Shown piece after piece: positions 1 to 12,438 of a DNA stretch of 49,818 nt. Location: assembly GCA_946803715.1 (NCBI GenBank), contig CAMPET010000013.1, positions 6,891 to 56,708 on the forward strand. The letters are read 5' to 3'. Below the pieces are notes generated by a model that saw only the letters and a program-made list of their open reading frames with translations, searched no databases and was not told the DNA's origin. The translations under genes were made by a program, and so were the position numbers. This stretch comes from Beroe ovata (lineage: Eukaryota; Ctenophora; Nuda; Beroida; Beroidae). Every line of letters starts with the position of its first letter. The first letter of the stretch is position 1.

Positions 1-108
1 TATATATTGAGCATATTGTATACTCTACGATATTCAGGTGTAGACAGTCAATTCATCATTCATAGGCATGCAATGAGAATTTGGAAAGAATTTGAATACA
101 TACTTTAC

Positions 109-602
109 CTGATATTGGCTTCACTGGTGAAAGTTGATACTGAGTACTCGTACTTTGAATGCTTCAGATGTGCTAGTGTTATCATATCACTCACTAATTC
201 AGTCTTGCCGCTTTCCTTGCTCTGGGACTGAATATTTTGTTATCAAAAGCAACAGACAAACCACTCAGTTGCTGTGTAGCTGAAGTCTCAGTCATCCTAG
301 TGTAGTTCACAAAATGTACAATGCAACAACCAACAGAGAGCACTGTACAATATTTGTGTTATACACTGTTCAACAGTGTTGATATCCTTTCCCAAGTTCT
401 CTAATCTCTATCATGGTAACAAAACCTGCATATTAGAACAAAATTATCCCTGCATATTACTCCTACCCACCTTTTCTTTGAGTGATAACTGGAGTGCTAG
501 TTGCTGTCTCAAGTGTGATTTAAAGGAAGAAACTACTCCTTTCTTATTCAAGGATTCGTAAAGAGCCTTTCTGAACTCATCTTCAGAAAATGATTCACAC
601 AT
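109..602 (-). CDS. OFD1: OFD1 5' end (centriole/ciliogenesis protein), partial
   Basis: Two minus-strand exons, 602-471 (44 codons, phase 0) and 227-109, with good splice sites (donor GTGGGT after 471, acceptor TTCAG before 227, donor GTAAAG after 109). Exon 1 encodes SEDEFRKALYESLNKKG followed by a leucine/glutamine helix, closely like the extreme N-terminus of animal OFD1. Exon 2 encodes a LisH-like helix pair (SDMITLAHLKHSKYEYSVS), matching the LisH domain that follows in OFD1. OFD1 acts at centriole distal ends and satellites and is needed for ciliogenesis. The rest of the gene lies left of position 1. The start at 602 is chosen because an acceptor-like TATTAG stands 4 nt before the ATG; an in-frame ATG at 638 is the alternative. 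The family call rests on about 83 residues. Confidence 0.78.
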
Positions 603-784
603 AGCCCTAATATTGTAATCATACAACGAAATGATCAAAAATTACATTGGCACATAATTGAGTAATCATGACACAATTGCACATTTCACAATAGCTATGC
701 TGAAGTTAGGTATCTTGAATTGAGAAATGTAATCTCAGAGTTTGACGACAAATAGTATAAGCAGTGATGTAATGAACCTTTTAC

Positions 785-942
785 AGTATCAATAAAATGA
801 AGTATTGATCTAGTAATATCTCAATTCATCTGTCATGAATCACAACACTACTTTATACATCCAAAATTTAGATGCATGATAATGATTCATGACAGATAAA
901 TTGAAATATCACTTCAGATCAACCCTTCATTTTATTGCTACA
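785..942. repeat. Foldback (inverted-repeat) element, MITE-like
   Basis: The left arm at 785-842 reappears in reverse complement at about 883-942, with few mismatches. Shared blocks include CAATAAAATGAAG, TTGATCT and ATCTGTCATGAATCA. A 40-bp AT-rich loop separates the arms. It lies just upstream of the OFD1 start. I see no target duplication. Confidence 0.7.
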
Positions 943-1504
943 GTGAAGTGTTTGCTACAACACTGCTTGTCCTACTTATCATCAAATTCAAAGTCTTATC
1001 TATAGAGGTGTATGGGTATACTGCAAATATATTATTATTTGTAATATTAAATCAATGAATTCAACATTATGCACATAGAAATGCACAACGACCTCTTTTT
1101 GTAGGCCAATAAGTAACTGAAATGAAAGGCTACCAGGAATATGGATCAAAGTGATCGAAATCGGAGTAATATAAGATTAAAAAAGGGGGTGGATGAAGGG
1201 AAGGGGTGAAAGTGGAAAGTATATCGGCCAAAATCTAGATGTAAAGATAAAGACGGAAACCAACAATACTATTAGCAGTTTCTCGAATCTTACTTCATAA
1301 AGAGAACTCCCTGACATGATTTCTTCTTGATTGAACACACTGATTAACATACCATAAGGGTTAAGGTAGCCATTCTGTAACAGTCATGAATGTCCTCTAA
1401 TCTTCTAATGATGAATCATGGGTAGTCCAAGAGTACAAGTGCAGTGCAAGTCCAAGACTAGAAATGACAGAGAGGTTCATCAATAGAGCAACTGGCAGAG
1501 ATTC

Positions 1505-2032
1505 CTAGTAGCTGATTGCAAGCTGAGCAAGGTAACGAAAGTCTTTGAGGGTCCTTGTATCCTGGCAGCTAAGGAGGGACCAACCAACAGGACCCCCCTC
1601 TCTTATATTCAGCTGAAGAGCCGTGTTTCTAAATGAGCTGTTGTATAAAGGACACGTAAATATTCGGCATGTATTGTCATCAACTACCTTACAGATTTGG
1701 CAATTTGGATCTCCAATTCTGGTTACCTTTGCTTCAAAGGCTGCGAAGCAAAGATCGTGTACATGCAATAGAGATAACACTTTTTGTATCAGTAGTACGT
1801 GTAGAGGTTCTTGGTAGCAAGTTGGTACTGATGTCTTTGATATTCATACGCAGTGTGAATTCTTCTGATGTCTGGGGACTGTTTTGCTGCAGGTTGAGCT
1901 TCCATATATAATCTTGGATATGCACATGTCCTCTTTTGAGTAATCAGCAAGCTCGTTTACAGATAAGAGATCAATCCTACTGCAAATATAGCAAAATACT
2001 GGATATTGATTCTCTAATCCAAGGATTGACAC
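1505..2032 (-). other. Coding-like minus-strand stretch, unrecognised, broken frames
   Basis: Three overlapping minus-strand open stretches (2032-1844, 1925-1734, 1780-1505) hold cysteine-rich peptides: one with CYICS, another with CQIC followed about 15 residues later by CPLY. Such a C-x2-C ... C pattern occurs in zinc-binding tails of LINE reverse transcriptases and in small zinc fingers. Frames change with no convincing introns between them, so this could be a decayed element or a gene whose splicing I cannot resolve. No function assigned. Confidence 0.25.
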
Positions 2033-2984
2033 AAGAGATGGAAGAGTCTAAACTGTGAATCATCAGCAGCAACCCTGCAGATTTAAGGCCCTCCCTGTCA
2101 ACTGTGATGTGGATCTCAGTATCAGCAGGTGCCAGGAGAGAACAGAGGGTTTCGGCCTACCATACCCTTTCAGAACTCTGGAATTCTGAGCTTCACAGTT
2201 TAGATAGAAAGGGGATTGGAGATAGGAATCAGTGGAAGGGTAGTACTGAACAAATTAATATATCAACATAAAACTACTAAATAGATTAATAAAGACACAG
2301 TCTAATGATATTGATATGTCCACATCAATGTCAAGTGACTAATACAGTATATTGCCCTGACGAGTAGACTAAGCAGACAGATCCAAAGACCAATTCACAA
2401 AGGGGTTTACGCTTCCAGGTAGGGAAACTCGAGCCGCTATCCCATACCAAACACACTAAAACAGTCTGCCGCAAGCCCAACAGTTGGCTGAGGCATGAGG
2501 ATGTTGACAAAAGTCTGCATAGTCACCCAACAAATGACAAGAAAACCAGCTAACTGACTCAATCCAAGATCACATTGTCACTGAAGAATACTTTATGGCC
2601 TACTTCTTGAGGAAACGTTACTTTGTCGAAAAGTTAAAGAAATGACAGAGAAGTTAAAATCATACAGACACAAGGACCATGCCAGATTGTATAGAGATGT
2701 TGAGGTCCAGGTAATTCACATTCTTGTTGTAATTGTCCGACCTCTCCATTTCAAGAGAAGGATGATAGATTTATTTAATGAGAGCTTCAAATTTAAGATA
2801 GTTAGTGGTGACAAAATCGTTGAAATAACGCCGGGTTTTGGATATCGAAACTTGGCGAGGGCAAACTTTTAAGATTTAAAAGCAAAAAGTTATACTCTCT
2901 TTTGGCGAGAGTGAGATCTGCAATAGGGGAACTTGAGTTTAATTTCCGCTCTTGGGAATTTTTGCCGGATGTTCATGTTATCTG

Positions 2985-3490
2985 TCCACTGTTTCTTGCG
3001 CGCGGCGCACGCGCCTTCATCGAAAGCCGAAAGCGCGCTCGCAAAACTTGATTTAATAGTGCATATTGTCAGATGCATCGCGGCCTTCAATGAAAGTTCG
3101 GGCGCGCGCAAAAACAAACTCCAAGCAAAAATGTTTTCGCGTTGTAAAATTTTTTTCTTCTCTTGCGTTGTAGGATTTTACCCTACCGTCGGTGCGCGCG
3201 ATCGCGATTTTCAATAAAATCCCGCCAGCAAGGGTAGGAAGAAATCCTACAACCCTTGCTGAGCTGCACTGGCAAGATTTTATCTGTGGCATGCGCATGG
3301 CATCAGGCATGGCAAGAGCAAAATGACAATTGGGGACGCCGACGGTATGGTAGGGCTGCTTTTGCGCAGCTGCTTGTCTGGCGATGCTAAACTAAACCGC
3401 TGATGCAAGCCACGAAGCGGCTTGCGTCAGCAAGAATAAGTTCGCGCCGCGCGCGCAAAACGAAATTCTCGACAGGGTCTATCATCGATT
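2985..3490. repeat. GC-rich, CpG-dense block with small inverted repeat
   Basis: Composition shifts sharply to GCGC-rich runs unlike the AT-rich flanks. Inside, TTGTAGGATTT at about 3168 pairs in reverse complement with AAATCCTACAA at about 3244. The 14-mer GTTTCTTGCGCGCG recurs in the similar block near 37298. Probably a repeat family; no coding content recognised. Confidence 0.4.
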
Positions 3491-3901
3491 GACAACGCAG
3501 CTGCGTGCAACCCTATGCAACAAATTGATTTTGTATGCACTCCTTTCATAATACAAAAACTCTCACATTGCGTCTTTGCGCTCAGCTTCAGCACTGCACC
3601 TTAGATGACTATGCATACTTTGATCAAGGACAGATTAAATGAATATATGGGGGCTTAATCAGTCATACTTTGAACAAGGATGAAGGCTCGAATCCTCAAG
3701 TAGCTAGGAGAAAAGGTATTAACATTTATTACCTGTAATTTATCTTCACTCAATCAATGACAGTAAGGAGTTGATACCTTAGTGAAAATGTGGTACTTTT
3801 TTTGTTGACAATTGTGAAGGTCTAAGATGAAGTGCCGGTCTAAGATGGGATGCAATGCTGCTGCATTGTGAAACAAGTTACCACACAACATTGCGAAAGC
3901 T

Positions 3902-4178
3902 TTACAAATGTTTAGAATTGTTTTGAAGACTCTGTTATTCAAGAGATGCTTCCGATGATTGAACATTGTAGACAGTGATACAAAGTCAATTGAATCAAAC
4001 CCACACAAATTATAGTCTCTTCTTCAGGATGTCCACAAAGTGTGGCTCTCGCTTCTGAGATGAGATTAAAATGATATGATGATGAAAATGAGATTCAAGA
4101 GATGCTATGATTAAGCTTACAAATGTTTTAAACTGTTTTGAAGACTCACTTATTCAAGAGATGTTCGGATTAAATCAT
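3902..4178. repeat. Two diverged direct repeats of about 60 bp
   Basis: A segment at about 3902-3964, containing TTGTTTTGAAGACTC and TTATTCAAGAGATG, recurs with substitutions at about 4116-4178. The rest of 603-5107 holds no gene I can support. A short open stretch at 2585-2710 ends at a possible donor but matches nothing known to me. Confidence 0.5.
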
Positions 4179-5107
4179 TATCATAAAGTCAAGTTTCAAT
4201 CTAATTTATTGTTACCTTATAGAAACAAAATAACTTTCAGTATCTATTCATTTTTCAATGTCTACGTTTTTAGTATTTAAAGTATTCCACAGTTGTGCAT
4301 AGGACTAGAATATTAGCTCATACCATTGTTGCAGGATGATTTGCATTCTCACGGTGATCCTCAAAATGGAGTTTTAGCTTAAATAAGTTTTAATTCCGGG
4401 CTGTCAGTTGATTAGTAAAACTGTCAGTTTATTAGTAAGGTTCAATTCATGATTCATGTGTCAAACCTCTTGAGTTTCATTCACTTGCTCTAATCATGAA
4501 TTCATCAAATCATATCATAGATATGGTCTCATACCCTTTCTATTATCTTATCTTATTTTTATCAATCTAGATTTTGACACCATGTTCCTTCTCTTTCACC
4601 AAATAGGTATGCACATGCAACCCCATCACATAGCAACCCCAAGTTCACCTATACCGCATAGTCGATTTTCGCAACTCTTTTTCCAACGCCGATTAAAGAA
4701 AATCTAAGACATGAATCAAAAATCCAAATCATTGTCCTAAGTGCAATCAAAAATGCTGGTTGCAACTCCAGATTCCAGATCAGTAGCGATCACAGTAACA
4801 CATCATCCAGTGTGTTTGGTCGATGATTCAGTGCAAAACAGAAACATATCATGCAAGATCTGACTATCATTGCGCATCAAACTGCACGTGCAACTTTGGT
4901 CTCTCCAATCAACAGGGAGAGCAATGTTATCAAAACAGCATCCTTAGAGATACGCCTGCAGGCTGCTTATTTTGGCACGTGCATCTCATAAGCTTCCATA
5001 GCAACACGCAATAGGCAGTGAATGCACAAAAATCTCCATAAAAGAGAGAATGCCAAATCTTTATAGAGATTTTTTAAAGTTTACCTCCCCTCCTCCATCA
5101 CAGGTAA

Positions 5108-6544
5108 ATGGCAAGACCTGATTATATTCTCAGGAGTGAATACATAACTACTGCCTTATGTCACAATGGACGATCTCTTATAACTGGTACAGAATCAGGG
5201 AATATCCAAGTAATTGACACTGATATTATGAGGCCAATTTCATCCTGGCATGCTCATAAAGGTAAACCCAATATCTAATCATGACATCTCTTCATATTAC
5301 ATCTCTTCATGCTAATGTATGTCATTTATTTGCCCAAACATAAATGAGCTTTTGTATATTCTTGGAACCTTTTTTCAGGGAATGTTATTGACAAACTCAC
5401 TAGCCCAGGTCATGAAAGTGTCATTACTTGGTGATTCAGTGCTTTCTCAAGGCAGAGAAGGTTCTCTGGCTTTGTGGAAGGATGGTATGTGCGTTAAAAC
5501 AATTGAAATATCTAGCACAGGGTTTTGCAGGTTTTCTTGCTGTGATGAACAGCACTCCCTTTTCATTGGAAATGATGAAAAATCTAAGGTAAAGCTCCTC
5601 TAAATCAAACCTAAAATGAATAGTTTACCAACAAAGCCTTTGTTAAACATTGTTCATTTCTAAACATTGTTCATGAACATACCTAATGATCTTCAGATAT
5701 CACAGATTGATGTTGACAGATTCAGAGCAGTCCACACATTTCAGCCTGATGACTATAAAAAGAAAGGTGAGTCATACATTTCTCATTATGCTTTATACTG
5801 GTAATATCTTATGCAAAAACCACATTACTAAATATAAGGTCTGTGCTGGAATATGACACAACAGAAGAATCACTTGTTTACTGGGTACGAAAGTGGTCAC
5901 CTCGTTGTATTTGACAAACGGAATCTATCTAAGCAGGTAAATTCACTTGAGTTTCATTACTTATCACTGATACCATTTCACTTATTAGGTACTTATTACT
6001 TACCACTGAATGGGGCAATTATCCTCAACCTATGTCCTTCATGTTTGATTCTAACGTGGGTATCTCGGGGTTGTAGTAAGATCAAAGTGCATTTCATAGA
6101 TGCATGATTGGTCTATGCTAACTTGCTTCTGTTCAGGTTTTAGAAGTACAAGTTCATGACGAGATAATATCAGCAATTGATGTTGAAGGGGATCACATTA
6201 TAACATCATCACCAGATGGTACCATCAAAGTCACGAATTTTACAAATGGCTTGATATCAACGAATTCCGATGACAGAGAAACAGAAGCCCTGTGTGCTGA
6301 TGTTGTGAACACAATCCCATTGAAGTGTAAAGGCTGTAGCATTATAAAAGTTCGGTCAGATGGTAAACTTTTTGTCGCTGCCGGTTGGGATGGTGGACTA
6401 CGGTTTTACAGTTGGCCTAAGTCCAAGTTTCTCGGATTGATTGAGGCTCACTGTCCGGAGGCTGTCACTGATATGTATTTGACCGAAAATAGGGTTGTTT
6501 GCAGTGGTAGAGACAAGAAAATAAGTTTCTGGACAATGTACTGA
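5108..6544 (+). CDS. GNB1L: GNB1L-like WD40 protein
   Basis: Five exons: 5108-5261, 5404-5588, 5697-5766, 5839-5936 and 6137-6544. All are phase-compatible and give 304 residues (human GNB1L is about 327). The protein is a WD40 propeller. Recognisable blocks are LITGTESGNIQVID (repeat 1), VLSQGREGSLALW (repeat 2), FTGYESGHLVVFDKR (middle), and the C-terminal FVAAGWDGGLRFYSW and VVCSGRDKKISFW ending two residues before the stop, as in GNB1L. Exon 2 uses the acceptor CTCACTAG at 5402-5403; a neighbouring AG at 5378 would break the frame. GNB1L is a G-beta-like protein implicated in stability of PI3K-like kinases. The start follows an acceptor-like CCTCCATCACAG by 4 nt. The BIN3 start is 251 bp downstream on the same strand. 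Confidence 0.82.
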
Positions 6545-6795
6545 TGTTTTGATACCAGAAACTTCGTATTATATACCTATTGAAATACCAATCTTATAAG
6601 TTATGCCAATGAGGCATGGCGGTGCAGATTCAGTTGCAAGCTGCTAGAGGAAGCCAAGTCTTTTCACTTCATAGTTCACTTCTTTCCATGTGCCAGGATT
6701 CATCAGCCGTTGACTTCGACTGTTGAGTGATTATAATTACCTTCTTCCACCATTTCCCGTGAACCATGGTAAATAACTCATGTTTAGTATGAATA

Positions 6796-8055
6796 ATGGC
6801 ATCCTTGTTCCGGAGGAAAAAGCAACCTCAGTCAGAGGAGGACAAACTCTTTGCCGAGTACAGGAAGCTAGAGAAGCGGACCCAGACGCTGAGTAATGGC
6901 ATCAAGGCGTGGAAGTCTAGCCAACAAAACTTGTGCAAGGTATCCTATTGAGACTATAACAAGTCTGTCAGGGTATGAACCGATCTGCTGATATAATAGG
7001 TACTGCTTTGTTTATCAGGGTCAGAATAAGATGTCCAGTTGCCTGAAGCAAGTATCTAAGATTGATCTCGATCCTTCACCATTGAATAGATGTGTGGACC
7101 TCATTACAACACAGCGACAGAAAATGGTACCTACTACCTACCTATCTTATTTTACCGAGATTTTTGCCTGCTGACGCTCTGATATCTTCATCCGATAATA
7201 GTCTTCAAAAATCATGTGACACTTATTAGTAGCTACTTATTATTACCTACTACTTATAGTAGGTGGCTGTGAAAAGCTCAATAAGTTTTCACTATCATAT
7301 CTCAGTTGGAAGATATCCAGCTGACTACTCAAGCTTCCATTCAACGTCTCCATACCCTTTTCAACAACATGAATAGCGTGACCAAGAAACGAACACAGGC
7401 AAAAAACGAAGCCGATGCGGTAAGTTTTACAATCCTTTGCACTGTATTGGTGAATACTGTATTGGTGAATGATATCTACTTATTGAAATTTTGTCTGTCC
7501 AGTGTCCACTTAATCGGTTGTTTTTCAGCTCAAGAAGAAAGCAGATAAATATTACAATCAATACCCAATTCCAGTGGAAAAGTACAACAATGCTATGAAG
7601 CTCTACACAGAAGCTTCGGAAAAGCACCAAAAAGCGCATGACAACCTATTGAATGTTAGTACGGCTAGTCCGAAACACAATAGGTATATTGCTCATTGTG
7701 ACTGAGCGAACTATTCAACTTCAAATCGATGTAAGTATTTGTATGAAAACGACGGGTAATACCAATAATAAGTCCGATCCTGTTCCAGGATTTGAGATGC
7801 ATCAGTAAGGGCAAGTACGACTTCTTCGAGCCATGTCTGGAATCACTACTCCTAGCTCAGCTGGTGTACTATCAACGCGTTTGTAGTACCCTGGAGCCCA
7901 TCATTAGAGAGGAGGAATCGAAGGGAGCTGGGTTATCTGCAAAGTGTAACATGGATAGGCTAAGGTCGCTGTCAATTGTCACTAGTCCACAGAATAACCT
8001 TAAAGCTAAACTAGAGTCGAGGAAAGCTGCAAAAGCTCCTAAGCCTCCCATCTAG
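6796..8055 (+). CDS. BIN3: BIN3 (BAR-domain protein)
   Basis: Five exons: 6796-6939, 7019-7126, 7306-7419, 7529-7654 and 7789-8055. All introns are phase 0 and the protein is 252 residues, about the length of human BIN3 (253). The whole protein is an N-BAR-like helical bundle. The clearest matches are VEKYNNAMKLYTEA, KYDFFEPCLESLLLAQLVYY and LRSLSIVTSP near the end. BIN3 binds curved membranes and acts in actin and cytokinesis pathways (the fungal Hob3 branch). An upstream ATG at 6789 is out of frame and overlaps the leader. The AG before the start (6786-6787) is 8 nt upstream. Confidence 0.9.
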
Positions 8056-8758
8056 GTTGTCCGAGCAGTTAACTCCTTGTTATTTTGTTAAGATTTATGT
8101 ACTGTTATCTGTGACATCTGCCCATAATTCTCTTGACATAATGGTAGTTGAGTCGTCTTTACTTATGAATTAAGATAAGATAATATCGTTTCCTCATCGT
8201 TAAGTCACTATATAGGTAATACTTAATAGGATCGTTTACCTAATACCTATTTTAATTTATAAGCCGGATCCATATTATGCGTCATGTAATATAGTGAATC
8301 AAGACCAAGACTCAATCATTCAATTATGAAGTCTGCGCGCAAATAATACTACGAGGTATTCTTTACTTCTATATTTCTACGAAATGAAATTTACTGGTAA
8401 ATTGACATGATATCCCCAATATAGCACAGGAACTGCCTATACTGTTTTACTGGCCTTCTCCTGCAGCCTAGTTTTCGTGTACATACCCAGTTCGTATGAT
8501 ATTGTTAGATTTGATTCATTCCGTTATTAGACGTTTTCATATTGATGATGATTTATCACAGTTTCAAGAGTTCTCAAAGACTGTTTTTTAATGATTAATG
8601 TTGATTGTATAGCTTCACGAAAACTCACCAAATAGAGTAACGACAGAGTTTTCTTTGATCAGAGAAAAAAGTCTTAACTTGATTGCATCAAATAGTTTTT
8701 AAAATGATTATCATCCATGTCAGCAATTCCGTACTGTAGGAATGCCACGTGACACCTG
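8056..8758. other. Intergenic spacer BIN3-RPIA
   Basis: AT-rich spacer with no gene or repeat that I recognise. It carries the BIN3 3' UTR and the RPIA promoter. No clear TATA box was picked out. Confidence 0.5.
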
Positions 8759-9830
8759 ATGTTTCGTCACTGTGCTCTCGCAACACCGCTAAATCTCACA
8801 ACACCGCTAACCCCTACCAAACTGCTAATCCAGACACACATTCCTAGACTAGCGACAACACGTCCACACACCGGAGCTTTCCACGCAATGTCCAGTTCTG
8901 TAGTGGAACAAGCGAAAGATGCTGCTGCGCGGCGCGCTGTTCTCGAGCACGTGCAAGACGGTTGTAACCTGGGAGTAGGTAGTGGGAGTACTGTGGTGTA
9001 CGCTGTGAAGCACCTGGAGGAATTGGTGAAGAAAAACGGGTATCACGTGACTTGTGTCCCAACAAGTTTTCAGGTAAGAGTGGGGGATGAGTGTATGGCT
9101 TTATGAAGGGTCGATGGATTTGGAAGAGGCTGGTATTTGAGATGGAGTTTTGAATGCTTGGGATTGGGAATGAGGGATGGAGGTATCGTGAGAGATGTTA
9201 TACGAAACATGACATGAAGTGTAGAAGTTACACTTCTATCAAGGTTAATATTATGTAACCCATCTGCTATTTCACTGCCAATAACACAGGTTTATCACTG
9301 CCCAGGCAACGCAACTCATACTCGAGGCTGGACTCCATCTCTCTGACCTCTCGCAGACACCACGTCTAGACGTTGTGATTGACGGGGCTGACGAGTGTGA
9401 TTCGGATCTGAATCTCATTAAGGGGGGAGGGGGATGTCAGCTCCAGGAGAAAATCGTAGCAGCGTGTGGCGATAAGATGGTCGTGATAGCCGACTACAGG
9501 AAGAAGTCTGCTCAGCTGGGTGAACAGTGGAAAAAAGGGATTCCTGTCGAGGTGATCCCCATGGCATATGTTCCTGTCATGAACAAAATGAGGTCCCTGG
9601 GCCTGGATCCAGTGCTGAGAATGGCAGCTAATAAAGCGGGTCCCGTGGTTACTGATAATGGGAACTTTGTCATTGACGCTAAATTTAGTGAGCCGCACGA
9701 TTGGGATACCCTGGAAACTGCACTCTGTCGAATGCCTGGGGTTGTCGAGACTGGGCTATTTGTGGGATATGCTGCGGTGGCGTATTTTGGCATGGAGGAT
9801 GGTTCTGTGTCAGTTTTACATAAGGAATGA
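8759..9830 (+). CDS. RPIA: Ribose-5-phosphate isomerase A
   Basis: Two exons, 8759-9073 and 9306-9830, phase 0, 279 residues. It interconverts ribose 5-phosphate and ribulose 5-phosphate in the non-oxidative pentose phosphate pathway. Diagnostic motifs are all present: LGVGSGSTV (phosphate loop), VIDGADE (catalytic aspartate), LIKGGGG and [16 protein letters not shown]. The first 43 residues are a Ser/Thr/Pro-rich extension before an in-frame Met at 8888 ([13 protein letters not shown]), where the conserved domain begins. Human RPIA also has a non-conserved N-terminal extension, so either start is possible. Unlike most neighbours there is no AG just before the ATG. Confidence 0.97.
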
Positions 9831-9835
9831 ATAAA
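9830..9835 (+). terminator. AATAAA polyadenylation signal overlapping the RPIA stop
   Basis: The last base of the TGA stop (9828-9830) is the first base of AATAAA. Use of this signal would give a 3' UTR of only some 10-30 nt. Confidence 0.6.
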
Positions 9836-10056
9836 CGTTCATTGATCATTACTCATTTTCAGAAGTTAGGTATTTTTAAGAATATGTGTTTAGTTGATTA
9901 ATTAGTTCGTACCACTTTTACTTTGTGCTATTCTATTCCATCAGTTTTCTTTCAAACCGAATCATTTTTGTTTTTGGTACTCATTCCACCTTTTGTAGGC
10001 TCATGAAATACTGATTACTGAAGAAGGATAATGTAACTCCCCCGACTCCTTCACTC

Positions 10057-10110
10057 ACTCCCAACACTCCCTAAACTCCCAACACTCCCTAAACTCCCAA
10101 CACTCCCTAA
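10057..10110 (+). repeat. 18-bp pyrimidine-rich tandem repeat, 3 copies
   Basis: The unit ACTCCCAACACTCCCTAA is repeated exactly three times, ending 27 bp before the HUS1 start. It lies in the HUS1 leader/promoter. Confidence 0.9.
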
Positions 10111-10137
10111 ACTCCCACGACTGTTTCATCGCGCGCC

Positions 10138-12083
10138 ATGAGGTTCAAATCCAAGTTGTTCGACGTTCAGTCCATCACGCATCTTCAACAAGTGATCGGG
10201 GTTATATCCAAGTTCTGTAAATCGTGCTGTCTGAAACTAACGGCTGACAAGATCTATTTTGTGCTCAATGACAGGCTTGTCTCGGGCGGAACTACTCTTT
10301 GGTGTGAGGTAAATATTCTTAGTTTGAGCAGCTATCACCCTGATATTATTACTTCCTGATATAATCATTATTTTAAGTACCTTCTGCACTCCCTTAGATT
10401 AAGATAGGTTTTTTGCGGGTATTCACTATTAATTATACCAGACTCAATACTTGCCACAATGCAACATAGGGAATTCTCTATGTTTGGAATTGCGTCAATG
10501 ATGGGAATGTCTAGTATTCCGTACCCTACTAATCTCATACACGTTAGGTTACTCAGAGCACGTTCTTTGACGAGTTTAAGATAGAAGGAAAGGACGACAC
10601 GGGAGCTATACTGATGAACATTAACCCGGATACGCTATCCAAAGCTCTGCACAACACGGGCACTGCTAACTCTGTCAAGATAAAGCTGGCAAAGAAGCAA
10701 GTTGCATGTCTGAGCGTGGAAATAGCTCTGCCTAGTGCAGGTGAGAAACTCGTACCTATATGTTCGGCAAACTGTTCACAGCATCTTGGTACCTAGTGAC
10801 AGCGTTAGGGGAATCGCCAATGCTTTCAACGTGATCAAATGCTTAGTCGGTGCGTATAACCTGTGTATAATGTATAATGTATACAGTATAATGTATACTG
10901 TATTACAACGTATACCCATTCATCATTATACCCAGATAATACAGATGTATACCCAGGTGATACAGCGGTTCAGCGCCTTGTTACACACGATGTTCCTGTC
11001 CATCTTGTCCCACTTGCACATTGGACAGAGTACGAGGAACCGTCCATGCCCAACTTCGATGTGTCCCTCTATCTTCCCTCACTGAAACGGCTTAAAAACG
11101 TGAGAATTCGACATCAAGCCCTCTGTGTTTCATTACATCCTGTGATCACGTCTTATTTATGATTATCACTTATGACTAAAGTGGTCACTGGTCACTTTAG
11201 ACATTAGGCAATGGTCATCACTACTAAGTCATTAGTCATCACTATAGGTATCAGTCATCACTATGATATATGGTCATCACTATGATGCATGGTCATCACC
11301 ATGGTGATAAGTGATACTATCAGTATCACAATATAGGTGCTGGAACGGATCAAGAATCTGAGTAATCACGTGACTGTGAGTGGTACGTGGACAGGGGAGT
11401 TGACACTCTCTGTCAAAACAGAACTCGTGACCACCAAGACTTACTTCACGGAACTGGATGTGCCACAGCTAGATGAACAGGTGAGAGTGGAAGGGGGGGG
11501 TTTTTCTGGGTCCATTTAGATTTTCGACCTTAAACCTGAGTAAGACGGATGTCCTTGTTAAGGAAAAACAATAGTTGAGCGCAGTTAAAACCTGGACCTG
11601 ACTTTGTTTGGCTATTGAGACAATCATCTTTTGTCACCAATTTCACCTCTACATCAATCTCACTTTACACTGCCCTCCCCCCTCTCTACATCAACTCCTC
11701 CACCACCTCCTCGTGACACCACTCTATCTTGCCAACACTTCCTCTTGACACCACTTCCTCTTGACACCACTCTGTCTTGCCAACACTTCCTCGTGACACC
11801 ACTCTATCTTGCCAACACTTCCTCGTGACACAACTCTATCTTGCCAACACTTCCTCTTGACACCACTCACTCTTGACACTTTTCCTCACTTCACCAGGTG
11901 GACAAGTCCAGGTCGTGTGCGGAGGTTACGGTGGACATCAGGAAACTGCTCGTATTTGTCCAGAGTCATGGTATAGGATCGAGCAAAGCTATCTGTAACA
12001 TTGTGCACAACCGAGCACTGCAACTTTTCATGCTACAAGATGATGTGCAGCTGCAATATTATCTACCCTGCATAGACGCGTAG
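10138..12083 (+). CDS. HUS1: HUS1, subunit of the 9-1-1 checkpoint clamp
   Basis: Five exons: 10138-10308, 10548-10740, 10957-11099, 11337-11480 and 11898-12083. Phases agree and the product is 278 residues (human HUS1 is 280). It forms the PCNA-like RAD9-HUS1-RAD1 ring loaded at DNA damage to activate ATR. Matches to the family run end to end: MRFKSKLFD at the start, LTADKIYFVLND, LTHDVPVHLVP-type block (here LVTHDVPVHLVPLA), FDVSLYLPSLK, RIKNLSNHVTVSGTW, and the C-terminal VTVDIRKLL, KAICNIVHNRALQLF, LQYYLPCIDA. Intron 4 carries a minisatellite. TDRD12 starts 356 bp downstream on the same strand. Confidence 0.96.
11709..11885 (+). repeat. 32-bp minisatellite in HUS1 intron 4
   Basis: About five copies of a 32-bp unit starting CCTCGTGACACCACTC and ending GCCAACACTT, with point variants and one half-unit (11741-11756). 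It is pyrimidine-rich and runs almost up to the exon 5 acceptor at 11897. Confidence 0.85.
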
Positions 12084-12438
12084 ATCAAACTCGATTATCA
12101 GCTTGAGTTTTTTCTAACTTTTCGACCCAAACTAGAAGTTCATTGTAACTTGATAGTGGACAGCTAAAATGACTACGGTTTATTGTGCCTATTATTTATT
12201 GTAAATCTATTTGATTGAAATGTTTTTAACGCTTCATTTGTGAGCGATAACCATTCTTAGGTCTATTATCATTGCACACAGTTTAACACGATGAAAAGTT
12301 GAGTTAGTGCCTATCGTAATGACAATGAAATGACGTACTGTGATAGCTATTAGCTTTGAGCTTCTCGGCTATTAGCAGAGAAGTAAGAAAACATCAAACA
12401 TTTTGTAAACAATCATTGACGAGTGCCGTTCCACTAGG

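Noticed and set aside
2642-2872. Possible exon starting at 2642 with a donor-like site at about 2711
   Set aside because: No partner exons, no recognisable homology and a low-complexity basic composition.
5379-5408. Alternative acceptors for GNB1L exon 2 (AG at 5378 or 5408)
   Set aside because: Both give the wrong phase after exon 1; only AG at 5402-5403 keeps the WD40 frame.
11631-11828. Open frame in HUS1 intron 4
   Set aside because: It is a product of the 32-bp minisatellite; HUS1 exons on both sides join in frame without it.
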